The notes beneath the pieces were generated by a model that made no database searches, had not been told where the DNA came from, and saw only the letters and a list, made by a program, of their open reading frames with translations. The position numbers were made by a program, and so were the translations under genes. From positions 33,056-97,055 of the forward strand of contig JAKSBN010000445.1 in assembly GCA_022361175.1 (NCBI GenBank): 64,000 bases of DNA, given 5' to 3'. Shown one piece after another: positions 20,341-29,296 of the stretch. The DNA is from Pseudomonadota bacterium (GTDB lineage Bacteria; Myxococcota_A; UBA9160; UBA4427). Position 1 is the stretch's first letter; every line of letters starts with the position of its first letter.

Positions 20341-20385
20341 CGACCCTGTTTTTCTCGACCCTTGTTTTCTCGACCCTATCAGGAC
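20341..20385. repeat. three 15-bp-spaced direct repeats (CGACCCT core) upstream of thiolase gene
   Basis: CGACCCTgtttttct CGACCCTtgttttct CGACCCTatcaggac at 20341, 20356, 20371. Confidence 0.6.
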
Positions 20386-20426
20386 CGGATCTCACAGACC
20401 GGAACCCACAATCTGGAGGACTCCCC

Positions 20427-21623
20427 ATGGCGCGCGAAGCCGTGATCGTCGACAGCGTCCGCACCGGCCTCACCAAGGCCCACCGCGGCTCCTTCAACCT
20501 GACCGAGCCGGTGGACTACCTGGCGCACACGATCAAGTCCGTGGTCGAGCGCGCGCCGAACCTGGACCCGACCGAGATCGAGGACGTCATCACGGGCGTC
20601 GGCATGCCGGAGGGCTGCCAGGGCATGAACATGTCTCGCATCGCGGCCATGGCCGCGGGGCTGCCCAAGGAGGTCGCCGCCACGTCCGTCAACCGCTTCT
20701 GCTCGTCGGGCTCGCAGGCCGTGATGATGGCCGCCCACCAGATCCTGCACGAAGGCGCCGAGGTGGCCATCGGGGCTGGCGTCGAGACCATCACCATGAT
20801 GCAGGACGGCACCCAGAACACGACCCGGATGGTGAACAACGCCGCCAAGGACCGGTTCCCCGGGCTCTACTTCCCCATGGGCGTGACGGCCGAGGTGGTG
20901 GCCGAGCGCTACAAGATCTCGCGCGAGGACCAGGACGCCTACTCGCTGCAGAGCCAGCAGCGCTACGCGGCGGCCGCCGAGAAGGGCTGGGTCTCCGAAG
21001 AGATCGCGCCCATGAAGACCACCCGCAAGGTGATGAAGAAGGGCGAGGAGCCCTACGACGAAGAGTGCGTGGTCGATCGCGACGAGTGCAACCGACCGAG
21101 CACCACGCTCGACGGCCTGTCGTCGCTGAAGCCGGTCTTCAAGCCGCAGGAGGAAGGCGGCACGGTGACGGCCGGCAACGCCTCCCAGCTCTCCGACGGC
21201 GCCTCGGCCACGCTGCTCATGAGTGCGGAGCGCGCCAAGCAACTGGGCGTCGAGCCGCTCGGCATCTATCGGGGCAGCGCCGTCGCCGGCTGCGGACCCG
21301 AGGAGATGGGGATCGGCCCCGTCTTCGCCGTGCCGAAGCTCCTGAAGCGCCACGGCCTCACCATGGACGACATCGACATCGTCGAGCTGAACGAGGCCTT
21401 CGCCTCCCAGCTGCTGTACTGCCAGCGGCAACTGGAGATCCCGAACGAGAAGCTGAACCCGAGCGGCGGCTCCATCTCGATCGGCCACCCGTTCGGCATG
21501 ACGGGGTCGCGCATGACGGGCCTGCTGCTGCGCCAGCTGAAGCGGCAGGGCAAGCGCTACGGCATCGTCACCATGTGCGTGGGTGGCGGCCAGGGCTTCG
21601 CGAGCCTGTTCGAAGCCGCCTAG
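20427..21623 (+). CDS. acetyl-CoA C-acyltransferase (thiolase)
   Basis: MAREAVIVDSVRTGLTKAHRGSFN; NRFCSSGSQAVMMAA; NEAFASQLLYC; GGSISIGHPFGMTGSRM; CVGGGQG. Confidence 0.95.
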   Translation: MAREAVIVDSVRTGLTKAHRGSFNLTEPVDYLAHTIKSVVERAPNLDPTEIEDVITGVGMPEGCQGMNMSRIAAMAAGLPKEVAATSVNRFCSSGSQAVMMAAHQILHEGAEVAIGAGVETITMMQDGTQNTTRMVNNAAKDRFPGLYFPMGVTAEVVAERYKISREDQDAYSLQSQQRYAAAAEKGWVSEEIAPMKTTRKVMKKGEEPYDEECVVDRDECNRPSTTLDGLSSLKPVFKPQEEGGTVTAGNASQLSDGASATLLMSAERAKQLGVEPLGIYRGSAVAGCGPEEMGIGPVFAVPKLLKRHGLTMDDIDIVELNEAFASQLLYCQRQLEIPNEKLNPSGGSISIGHPFGMTGSRMTGLLLRQLKRQGKRYGIVTMCVGGGQGFASLFEAA

Positions 21624-21643
21624 GCCTCCAGTCCAGCGAAAGA

Positions 21644-21677
21644 GGCGGAGCCGCGGCCGACGGACCGCGGCTCCGCC
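21644..21677 (+). terminator. strong hairpin downstream of thiolase
   Basis: perfect 13-bp stem GGCGGAGCCGCGG-(8 nt)-CCGCGGCTCCGCC; no T-tract. Confidence 0.5.
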
Positions 21678-21710
21678 CGGCTGGCTGTGCGAAGTCGCCG
21701 GAGAGCCCTT

Positions 21711-22218
21711 GGCCCCGACCTCCGCCACTCCCGACTGCGATCCGGAAGAGCTCGAGCGCTTCTCGAAGACCTTCCTCTACCGCGAAGCCGGGATCCTGCT
21801 CGACACGGTCACGCGCCTGGATCGAGCAGCCAAGGTCATCGAAGGCCGGCTCGACACCAACCGGAACCTGCCCCTTGCCGGGGAGCAGCGCACCAGCGAC
21901 GTCCACCCCGGACACGTGGCGGGTGCAGAGCTACTGCAGGTGACGGGGATCCTCGGCTGTCTCCACGCCTGGTTCTTCTACGGCTGCCGTTGGGACGAAG
22001 GGTGGGCCGGATTCGGCAACCGCATCCACCGGGCGGACTTCAAGACCCTGGCCCACCTGGGGCCACCGCTCTCACTCCGATCGGAAGAGACACGAGCCCG
22101 CGTAGGCCCGCGGCGCCTGGTCCTGCGCTTCACGTTCCAGTTCGAGCAGGAAGGCCGCGTCGTCTACACGGGCGACCAAACCGCCATGTTCATGAAGGAC
22201 CAGCCGCTCGCGCCGTAG
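21711..22218 (+). CDS. hotdog-fold protein, FabZ-like dehydratase/thioesterase-like
   Basis: RNLPLAGEQRTSDVHPGHVAGAELLQVTGILGCLHAWFFYGCRWDEGWAGFGNRIHRADFKTLAHLG...QFEQEGRVVYTGDQTAMF; TTG start proposed (ORF track begins 21583). Confidence 0.5.
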
Positions 22219-22507
22219 CCCGCGAGAGGGCCACCGTGTGGCTCGGGAGCTCCGCCTTCTTGTTCGCCCGCTCGCGCGCCACGCGCTCGCGCTCGACCAG
22301 GAACTCCGCCGCCGTCGGTCCACCGCTCGAAACGGGCGGGCCCGGAACGATCACCCGGTCGATGGACAGCTCTTCGGGTCCGAACTGGTTGTACGCAAAG
22401 TAGAGGCAACCCGACAGCACCAGACAGCCGAGCAGCCGCAGCTGCCTCGGCGAGTGTCGCCGGCGACGCCTCACCAGATCCCCCCGTCGTCGCTTTGAGT
22501 ACCGCAC
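22190..22507 (-). CDS. hypothetical small single-pass membrane protein
   Basis: GTG start; basic N-terminus then LRLLGCLVLSGCLYFAYNQFG; overlaps preceding convergent gene by 29 nt. Confidence 0.4.
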   Translation of the reverse strand: MRYSKRRRGDLVRRRRRHSPRQLRLLGCLVLSGCLYFAYNQFGPEELSIDRVIVPGPPVSSGGPTAAEFLVERERVARERANKKAELPSHTVALSRATARAAGPS

Positions 22508-22765
22508 GCCTATTCCTCCAACTGACTCCAGTTGACCTCTGTCGATCGGCGGAATCCCTTTCGAGCTGCGTGACCCCGCACACGGCAACGAGGCGGCAAG
22601 TGCGACACGGAGGTGCAGGTCGGCCGCAGTCGTCGAGCAGCCCCACGCGCGGGGCAGGAACGCCCGCTGCAAAATGCACCCACGAAGGCACCAAGGCGCT
22701 TGTTGCCCCGCCCTCCACACCTCGGTGTAGAATCGATCCAGGGGGGTGAATCAGCGGGGGAACCC

Positions 22766-23767
22766 ATGCGCTGGTTCTATGTTCCCGAGTACGACTACGC
22801 CCGGAACCTGCCCGATCGCACGGCGCTCTACGGTTTCCCGCTGGACAAGGCCTCGCGCGTCCTCGGCCTGCTGGTGGAGAGCGGGTGCGTCACGGCCGAT
22901 CGCTTCGAAGCCCCGACGGCCGTGGCCGAGGACGAGCTCCTCGCCGTCCACACACCGCACGTGGTTCACGACCTCCACGACCCCTATGCCGTGGCGCGCG
23001 CGCTCGACTTCGCCCCGTTGGCCCGCGAATCGGCGACCGCCGTCTACGAGGCGGCCGTCGCGCCCCAGCTGCTGGCCTCGGGCGGTACCTGCGAGGCCCT
23101 CGAAGAGGCGGCCGCGGGAGGCTGGGCCGTGAACCTCGCCGGTGGCTACCACCACGCGCGGCCGGACCTGGCCCACGGCTTCTGCCTCGTGAACGACGTG
23201 GCGCTGGCCGTGGCCCGCTTGCGTAGAGCGGGACGCGCGCCCCGAATCCTGATCGTCGACCTGGACCTCCATCAGGGCGACGGCAACGCCCACTGCTTCG
23301 CTGCCGACTCGCGCGTCTTCACGCTCTCGCTCCAGGAGCGTGGGCTCTTCCCGGTCCCGCGTGCGGAGAGCGACCTGGACGTCGAGCTGGAACCGGGATC
23401 GGGAGACGCCGAGTACCTGCGCGCCCTCGAGCACGCGCTCGTCCAGGTCGAGGGCTTCGATCCGGAGATCGTGGTCTATGTGGCGGGAACCGACGTCTTC
23501 GCAGGCGACCCGCTCGGATCGCTCCGGTTGAGCGCCCGGGCCATGGCCGCTCGAGACGAACGGGTGGCCCGCTTCGCGCGTGCGCACAGCGCCGGGCTCG
23601 TCGGTCTTCCGGCCGGGGGCTACACGCAGGAGAGCCCCGAGCTCACGGCCCAGACGTTCCGAATTCTGGCCGAGCACGCGCCGCACGTGTCGGAGGAGGC
23701 CCCAGCGACATTGGCTCACCTCGACACTCCCCATCTTCGACGACCGCGAGAAACGCCGCGAGCGTAA
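22766..23767 (+). CDS. histone deacetylase family protein (class II HDAC/AcuC-like)
   Basis: NLAGGYHHARPDLAHGFCLVNDVALAV; ILIVDLDLHQGDGNAHCF; VAGTDVFAGDPLG; GLPAGGY. Confidence 0.9.
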   Translation: MRWFYVPEYDYARNLPDRTALYGFPLDKASRVLGLLVESGCVTADRFEAPTAVAEDELLAVHTPHVVHDLHDPYAVARALDFAPLARESATAVYEAAVAPQLLASGGTCEALEEAAAGGWAVNLAGGYHHARPDLAHGFCLVNDVALAVARLRRAGRAPRILIVDLDLHQGDGNAHCFAADSRVFTLSLQERGLFPVPRAESDLDVELEPGSGDAEYLRALEHALVQVEGFDPEIVVYVAGTDVFAGDPLGSLRLSARAMAARDERVARFARAHSAGLVGLPAGGYTQESPELTAQTFRILAEHAPHVSEEAPATLAHLDTPHLRRPRETPRA

Positions 23768-24407
23768 TGCCGTCGCTGCCGTCGAAGGTGCGTGGGAGGA
23801 GCGACACGTTGCGCATCCGATCGGGCCGGAAGCTGCGGTAGTCGCGCCGCAGCTCGCACCACGCCGCCAGCGTCCACTTGCGACCCCAGAAGTACAGGCC
23901 CAGCGGCCGCACGTCGCGCTCGCTGGGGGTGCCGTCCTCGCGGGCGTACTCGAAGTGCACCAGGCGCTTGTCGCTGATGCCGCGCCGGAGCGTGGCCATC
24001 TCGGCCAGTCCGCGGGAGCGGGCCGCAAAGCCCGGAGCGAAGAGTGCGGTCTCCAGAACGACGCGCCGGAGCGCGTCCGGCAGCACGGCTTCGATCTTCG
24101 TCATGGCACTCCCCACGGCGGACGCCAGCTCGGGGTCGCCCCAGGCCGCCACGATCCGCGCCCCCAGCACCAGCCCCTCGAGTTCTTCGCCCGTGAAGAT
24201 CAGCGGCGGGAGCTCGAAGCCACGGTCGAGCCGGTAGCCGACGCCGGCCTCCCCGCGAATCGGCACTCCTGAGGCCTCCAGATCGCGCATGTCGCGGTAG
24301 ATGGTTCGCTTCGAGACCCCGAGCTCGCGCGCCAGCTGCTCGCCGGTGGCGAAGCGTCGCGCGCGCAGATGTTGGACGAGTTGAAACAGGCGGTCGGCTC
24401 GACGCAT
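23643..24407 (-). CDS. HTH-WYL domain transcriptional regulator
   Basis: MRRADRLFQLVQHLRARRFATGEQLARELGVSKRTIYRDMRDLEASGVPI; RLVHFEYAREDGTPSERDVRPLGLYFWGRKWTLAAWCELR. Confidence 0.88.
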   Translation of the reverse strand: MRRADRLFQLVQHLRARRFATGEQLARELGVSKRTIYRDMRDLEASGVPIRGEAGVGYRLDRGFELPPLIFTGEELEGLVLGARIVAAWGDPELASAVGSAMTKIEAVLPDALRRVVLETALFAPGFAARSRGLAEMATLRRGISDKRLVHFEYAREDGTPSERDVRPLGLYFWGRKWTLAAWCELRRDYRSFRPDRMRNVSLLPRTFDGSDGITLAAFLAVVEDGECRGEPMSLGPPPTRAARARPEFGTSGP

Positions 24408-24455
24408 GAAGCCTCCTCACCGGGGCCTCGGGGGGCCACGGGGTGTCGATCGGGA

Positions 24456-24629
24456 TGTCAGCATGCTGCCTTTTCGACGAAGATCTTGCCACGCTGAGGG
24501 AGGCTCGAAGACCGGCAAATAACGCGTCGCTTCAAGTTAAATTCATTGATTCTAATTGATTTATTTGATCTTCTCCGATCTCGCCGGACGCGAGCAGGGG
24601 CCATTGGCATGCTGACAGCGATGTGTCAG
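24456..24629. promoter_or_regulatory. putative operator cluster in divergent WYL-phoX-like intergenic region
   Basis: TGTCAGCATGC at 24456-24466 and its reverse complement GCATGCTGACA at 24607-24617; CTGACA-gcgatg-TGTCAG at 24612-24629; AT-rich stretch around 24520-24575. Confidence 0.45.
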
Positions 24630-24731
24630 TAGCCGGCCTTGGCGGATCGAATTCGCCCCGGTCTTCCGGCGACGGCGGGGCTTCTGCGAGAATGGTCCCA
24701 GCGGAATCGGAAACGAGCGGGAGTGACGACG

Positions 24732-25901
24732 ATGCGACGGCGGGATTTTCTGAGATTGGTGGGCGCCCGGGCCGGAAGCGCGCTTGGCGCAGCGTCGCTC
24801 TGGACCGATGCCCTGGCGTCCGGCTTCCAACTGCCCATCACCGGCGGGATCGGTCCCTACGGACCGCTTCGCGATCCCGACGAGAACGGCATCATGCTGC
24901 CGGAGGGTTTCGCGTCGCGGGTGCTGGCCCGCGCGATGGAACCGGTTCCCGGCACCAACTACGTCTGGAAGCTGTTTCCGGACGGGGGCGACACCTTCTG
25001 GGCGAAGGGGGGGCACATCTATGTGTCCAACAGCGAGTTCTTCATCGAAGGGGGAGTCAACGCGCTGCGCTTCGACCGCAGCGGCAACGTGATCGACGCC
25101 TACTCGATCTGCGACCAGACGTTCCAGAACTGTGCCGGAGGCCGCACGCCCTGGGGCACCTGGCTCACCTGCGAGGAGTTGGCGAACGGGCGCGTCTTCG
25201 AGTGCGACCCCACCGGACGCCTGCCGTCCGTCTACCGGCCGGCGCTGGGCACCTTTCAGCACGAAGCCGTCGCAGTCGACGGCCGCGACCGCCAGCTCTA
25301 CCTGACCGAGGATCGCTCCGACGGTGCCTTCTACCGCTTCACGCCGTCCACGTGGCCCGACCTCTCGAGCGGGCTCCTCGAGGTGGCCCAGTGGCTGCCC
25401 GACGGAACGGTCGTCTGGCACGAGGTTCCGGAGCCCAACCCGGAGTTTCCCGGCGGTGTTCAGACCCGCCACCAGGTCCCCGAAGCCACCGCTTTCCGGG
25501 GCGGCGAGGGGATCGTGTATCAGGGCGGCAACGTCTTCTTCACCACCAAGTTGGACAACCGCGTCTGGAACTACCACGTCCGCACGCGCCACCTCTCCGT
25601 CCTGTACGACGCCCAGTTCGATCCGGAGCGCCAGCTGACGGGCGTGGACAACATCAACGTCACGGTCGACGGAGACCTGCTGGTGGCGGAGGACGGAGGA
25701 AACATGGAGCTGGTGCTGCTGGGCCGAGACGGAGTGGCGTCGCCGGTGTGCCGGGTGGTCGGCCAGGACCAGTCCGAGATCACCGGCCCGGCCCTCGATC
25801 CGCGGGGACAACGCCTGTACTTCAGCTCGCAGCGCGGAGACCGCTTCGGCATCACCTACGAGATCACGGGGCCCTTCGGCCTGGGGCCGGTCAAGAGCTG
25901 A
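24732..25901 (+). CDS. PhoX-like (DUF839) protein with twin-arginine-like signal
   Basis: MRRRDFLRLVGARAGSALGAASL; RTPWGTWLTCEE; FQHEAVAVDGRDRQLYLTEDRSDGAFYRF; QSEITGPALDPRGQRLYFSSQR. Confidence 0.85.
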   Translation: MRRRDFLRLVGARAGSALGAASLWTDALASGFQLPITGGIGPYGPLRDPDENGIMLPEGFASRVLARAMEPVPGTNYVWKLFPDGGDTFWAKGGHIYVSNSEFFIEGGVNALRFDRSGNVIDAYSICDQTFQNCAGGRTPWGTWLTCEELANGRVFECDPTGRLPSVYRPALGTFQHEAVAVDGRDRQLYLTEDRSDGAFYRFTPSTWPDLSSGLLEVAQWLPDGTVVWHEVPEPNPEFPGGVQTRHQVPEATAFRGGEGIVYQGGNVFFTTKLDNRVWNYHVRTRHLSVLYDAQFDPERQLTGVDNINVTVDGDLLVAEDGGNMELVLLGRDGVASPVCRVVGQDQSEITGPALDPRGQRLYFSSQRGDRFGITYEITGPFGLGPVKS

Positions 25902-25903
25902 GC

Positions 25904-26067
25904 CTAGAGGCCATCTCAGTACCTCTCGGTCGCCAGAATCGCGTCTTCGAGCCGATCTCTACGTTGCGAAATCTCGACGTAGCGACCGCTATGCCTGCGA
26001 TTTCGCGCCTTGATCTCGACCCGAATCCACGCCTCTGGCTCGGTCGAGGTACTGAGATGGCCTCTAG
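25904..26067. repeat. 164-bp MITE-like palindromic element with perfect 22-bp terminal inverted repeats
   Basis: CTAGAGGCCATCTCAGTACCTC (25904-25925) and its exact reverse complement (26046-26067); internal symmetric pairs GCCAGA/TCTGGC (25932-25937/26034-26039), GCGAAATC/GATTTCGC, central TAGCG-AC-CGCTA at the exact midpoint. Confidence 0.85.
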
Positions 26068-26705
26068 TCGGCCTCTTTCGCCTCGATCAGCCGAAGCGCG
26101 GCGTCCTGCGTCTTGTGGACGTTCAGCGGCAGCGCGATGTCCGCCGCGATGCGCACACCCAGCGCCATCACCATCAAGAGCGCCGCCAGGGCGTCCGGCG
26201 GCAGGTCCGCTCGGGCGTGTCCCGCTTGCTGGGCCGCGGACACCGTGTCCGAGAGCCGTTGCGTGGCTTCCCTGAGAATGCTCACGAACTTCTCGCGGAT
26301 CGCCTCCGAACGCGCGCAGGCCGCCAGCAGCTGGTGGAACTCGACCACTCCCGGAGTGCGGCGCGCCTGGGTGCGTCCGTGTTCGTCGAGGTCTCCCGCC
26401 GCGAGCTTCACGTAGCGCGTGATGGTCGTGACGAGATCGCTCTCCGGAGCCCCCGACGCGATCACGGCGTCCATCAGCAGGCCCAGGGTGTCGGCGATGA
26501 CTGCCACGACCAGGTCTTCCCGGTCGCGGAAGTGGACGTAGAAGGCGCCGCGCGTCTTGCCCGCGCGAGCGCAGATCGCGTCCAGGCTGGGCACGTCGAA
26601 GCCCTTGTCCACGAACTCGTAGCGAGCCGCATCGATGAGGGCCTGGCGCGTCCTGTTCTTGGCGGTCTCGCGCACCCTTGCGGGTGCGCGCCTGGGGCGT
26701 CCCAT
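26064..26705 (-). CDS. TetR-family transcriptional regulator
   Basis: MGRPRRAPARVRETAKNRTRQALIDAARYEFVDKGFDVPSLDAICARAGKTRGAFYVHFRDREDLVVAV; divergent from AlkB-like gene; stop codon lies in the 26046-26067 repeat arm. Confidence 0.92.
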   Translation of the reverse strand: MGRPRRAPARVRETAKNRTRQALIDAARYEFVDKGFDVPSLDAICARAGKTRGAFYVHFRDREDLVVAVIADTLGLLMDAVIASGAPESDLVTTITRYVKLAAGDLDEHGRTQARRTPGVVEFHQLLAACARSEAIREKFVSILREATQRLSDTVSAAQQAGHARADLPPDALAALLMVMALGVRIAADIALPLNVHKTQDAALRLIEAKEAD

Positions 26706-26738
26706 CCCCTTGACGTACCACTGGGTATGTGGAGAATC

Positions 26739-26766
26739 AAGTGACATACGAAGACGTATGTCACTT
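26739..26766. promoter_or_regulatory. putative TetR operator: perfect 12-bp inverted repeat
   Basis: AAGTGACATACG-AAGA-CGTATGTCACTT between divergent tetR and alkB-like genes. Confidence 0.75.
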
Positions 26767-26835
26767 TGCGCCTGGGACGTATCCGTTGCGCCTAGAGATC
26801 CGTGCGAGAAGTCTGCGCCCGCCCCGGAGACCCCG

Positions 26836-27948
26836 ATGACAGCCACCGCCCCCTCCCCCGCCGCCGACACCACGACGTTGTCGAACTGGCGCGTCGCGTC
26901 CATCTGGTCGCGCCACCTGCTGTCCCTGTGGTTCCCGCTGAACGCCCTCGCCTTCGTCGCGACGGGGCCGCACAGCTGGGCCACCGCCCCGCTCTTCCTG
27001 GTGCCGATCTTGGCCGCCCACTGGCTGGACTCGCGTGAGCGGGTGGAAAAGCGGCAGCCCGACCCCGAACTCCCCGCCTGGCCGTTCGATCTGCTCGTGT
27101 ACGTGCTGGCGGCGCTGCAGTTGATCAACGTGGTGCTGCTGGTCCGGCTGTTGTCGGGACAGCCCATCTGGGCCGCGGATTTCACATTGGGAGTGATCGT
27201 GGTGGGCGCCAGTTCGGGCTTCTCCATCATCACCGCCCACGAGCTGATCCACCGCAGGCCCGCGGCGGAACAGTGGCTGGGGCGTGCCCTCTTGTGCACC
27301 GTCCTGTACGAGCACTTCTACACCGAGCACCTCCGCGGCCACCACGTCCGCATCGGAACCGAGTCGGATCCGGCCACGGCGCGGTTCGGCGAAACGTTCC
27401 ACCAGTTCTACCGGCGCACCGTGCCGGCCCAGTTCCGCAGCGCGTGGCGGCTCGAATGCAAGCGACTGGGCGACGAGGAGATGCCGTTGCTCGACCGGCG
27501 GCAGTGGCGCAATCGGGTCCTCCACGGCTTGGTGGTGGGCTGGGGTGGAGCCCTGTGCGTCGCCCTCACCTGCGGTGTCGTGGCGCTCGCGGTCTTCGTG
27601 CTGCAGGCCCTGCTGGCCAGCCGCCTGCTGGAGATCGTGAACTACTTCGAGCACTGGGGTCTCAGCCGCCAGTCGCAGCGGGTCCGCCCCACTGACTCGT
27701 GGGACACGCACTCCTGGTTCACCTACTACGCCCTGGTCGGCCTCTCGCGCCACGCCGACCACCACGCCTACGCGGCGCGTCCGTATCAACAGCTCCGCGT
27801 CTTTGAAGAGCCGCCCGTCCTGCCGCGCGGCTACATCGGCATGATTCCCCTGGTGGTCATTCACAACTCCGAGTTCCGCGCACTGGCTGCGGAGGAACTG
27901 GAGCGCAGGCGTCTGGGGCCCTTCGCGACGGCGCAGCCCTCCGGCTAG
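26836..27948 (+). CDS. AlkB-like membrane fatty acid desaturase/alkane hydroxylase family protein
   Basis: His-box series HELIHRR, HFYTEHLRGHH, NYFEHWGL, RHADHH; multiple TM segments. Confidence 0.88.
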   Translation: MTATAPSPAADTTTLSNWRVASIWSRHLLSLWFPLNALAFVATGPHSWATAPLFLVPILAAHWLDSRERVEKRQPDPELPAWPFDLLVYVLAALQLINVVLLVRLLSGQPIWAADFTLGVIVVGASSGFSIITAHELIHRRPAAEQWLGRALLCTVLYEHFYTEHLRGHHVRIGTESDPATARFGETFHQFYRRTVPAQFRSAWRLECKRLGDEEMPLLDRRQWRNRVLHGLVVGWGGALCVALTCGVVALAVFVLQALLASRLLEIVNYFEHWGLSRQSQRVRPTDSWDTHSWFTYYALVGLSRHADHHAYAARPYQQLRVFEEPPVLPRGYIGMIPLVVIHNSEFRALAAEELERRRLGPFATAQPSG

Positions 27949-28008
27949 GCCCGGCGGCGGGCCGCCTCGGGCGAGACCGCCTGAGAAGCCGGGCTAGACT
28001 GCCGCTCC

Positions 28009-29274
28009 GTGAGCGACGAGCCGAGCCCACAGCCTCCCGAGAGCGCGCACCCGACTCGGGTGGTCCTGCGCAACCGCAACCTGCGGCGCTTCGTGGCAAG
28101 CCGCTTCTGCTCGGCCACCGCCAGCCGCCTCCTGGCCGCCACGGTCGCGTGGCACGTCTACGACCTGACCGATTCGGCCTTTCACCTGGGCCTGGTCGGC
28201 TTGGTGCAGTTCGTCCCCGCGCTGCCGTTCATGCTGGTCGGCGGCGCCGTCGCCGACGCCCTCGACCGGCGCCGCATCGTCCTGGTCTCGCAGGCCGTGG
28301 CGGGAGCGTGCGGCCTGGGGCTCGCCCTGGTGGCGGGCAGCGATCAGGTGCTGGCCCTCGTCTACGCCGCGGTCTTCGTCTACGCCGTGGCGGGGGGCTT
28401 CGAGCACCCCGCTCGCACGTCGATGCTGCCGGGCCTGGTTCCGGCCAGTCAGTTCCCCACGGCGGTCACGGTGCACTCGACCTTCAACAACCTGGCCTGG
28501 GTGACCGGGCCGGTCGTCGCCGGTTTCGCCATCGACGCCGGAGGCGTCGCGCTGGCGTACTCGACGTCGGCCGCCCTGGTGTGTGGATCGCTGGGGGCCC
28601 TGGCCCTGGTCCGCGCCCGACCTTCAGCCGAGAGACGGGTCGTCGACCTCGAGTCGATCCGCGAGGGTCTGGCCTTCGTGTGGAAGCGGCAGGCCATCCT
28701 CGGCTGCATGGCCCTGGACATGTTCGCGGTGATCTTCGCCAGCGTGGCCGCCCTCCTGCCCATCTTCGCCGAGGACGTGCTGCAGGTGGGCGCGCGGGGC
28801 TACGGGCTCTTGTCGGCCGGGCTCGAGTTGGGCACGGTGCTGATGGCGGTCGTGCTGTTGGCGCTTCCACCGATCCAGCGGCCCGGACGCGCACTGCTCT
28901 TGGCGGTCGGCGTGTACGGCGCCGCCACCATCCTCTTCAGTCTCTCCACCTGGTTTCCGCTGTCGCTGCTCGCACTGGTGCTCGCCGGGATGGCCGATCA
29001 GATCAGCATGGTCACGCGTTCGACGATCGTCCAGCTCTCTACCCCCGATGCGCTCCGAGGTCGTGTGAGTTCGGTCAACGCCGTTTTCATCAGCGCCTCG
29101 AATCACGTGGGGACGGTGGAGTCCGGGTTCCTGGCCGCGCTGACGGGTGCCCCGTTGGCGGCCCTTCTGGGCGGCGTGGGGTGCCTCGGCGTTCTCGGGT
29201 GGGTCGCGTGGCGCATGCCCGGGCTGCGCAACTACCGTCCGCCGACGGCGTCGGAGCCGCGTCGCGGCGCGTGA
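28009..29274 (+). CDS. MFS transporter (EntS-like)
   Basis: NRNLRRFVASRFCSATASRLLAATVAWHVYDLTDSAFHLGLVGLVQFVPALPFMLVGGAVADALDRRRIV; about 12 TM segments; GTG start. Confidence 0.9.
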   Translation: MSDEPSPQPPESAHPTRVVLRNRNLRRFVASRFCSATASRLLAATVAWHVYDLTDSAFHLGLVGLVQFVPALPFMLVGGAVADALDRRRIVLVSQAVAGACGLGLALVAGSDQVLALVYAAVFVYAVAGGFEHPARTSMLPGLVPASQFPTAVTVHSTFNNLAWVTGPVVAGFAIDAGGVALAYSTSAALVCGSLGALALVRARPSAERRVVDLESIREGLAFVWKRQAILGCMALDMFAVIFASVAALLPIFAEDVLQVGARGYGLLSAGLELGTVLMAVVLLALPPIQRPGRALLLAVGVYGAATILFSLSTWFPLSLLALVLAGMADQISMVTRSTIVQLSTPDALRGRVSSVNAVFISASNHVGTVESGFLAALTGAPLAALLGGVGCLGVLGWVAWRMPGLRNYRPPTASEPRRGA

Positions 29275-29296
29275 GCGGCCTCGGTCGGAGCCGACG

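Noticed and set aside
15396-21623. 2075-aa ORF in the six-frame track
   Set aside because: Only the final 398 codons (20427-21623) are a real thiolase; the rest is open antisense frame over the 2OG-like, subtilase and MDR genes, typical of high GC
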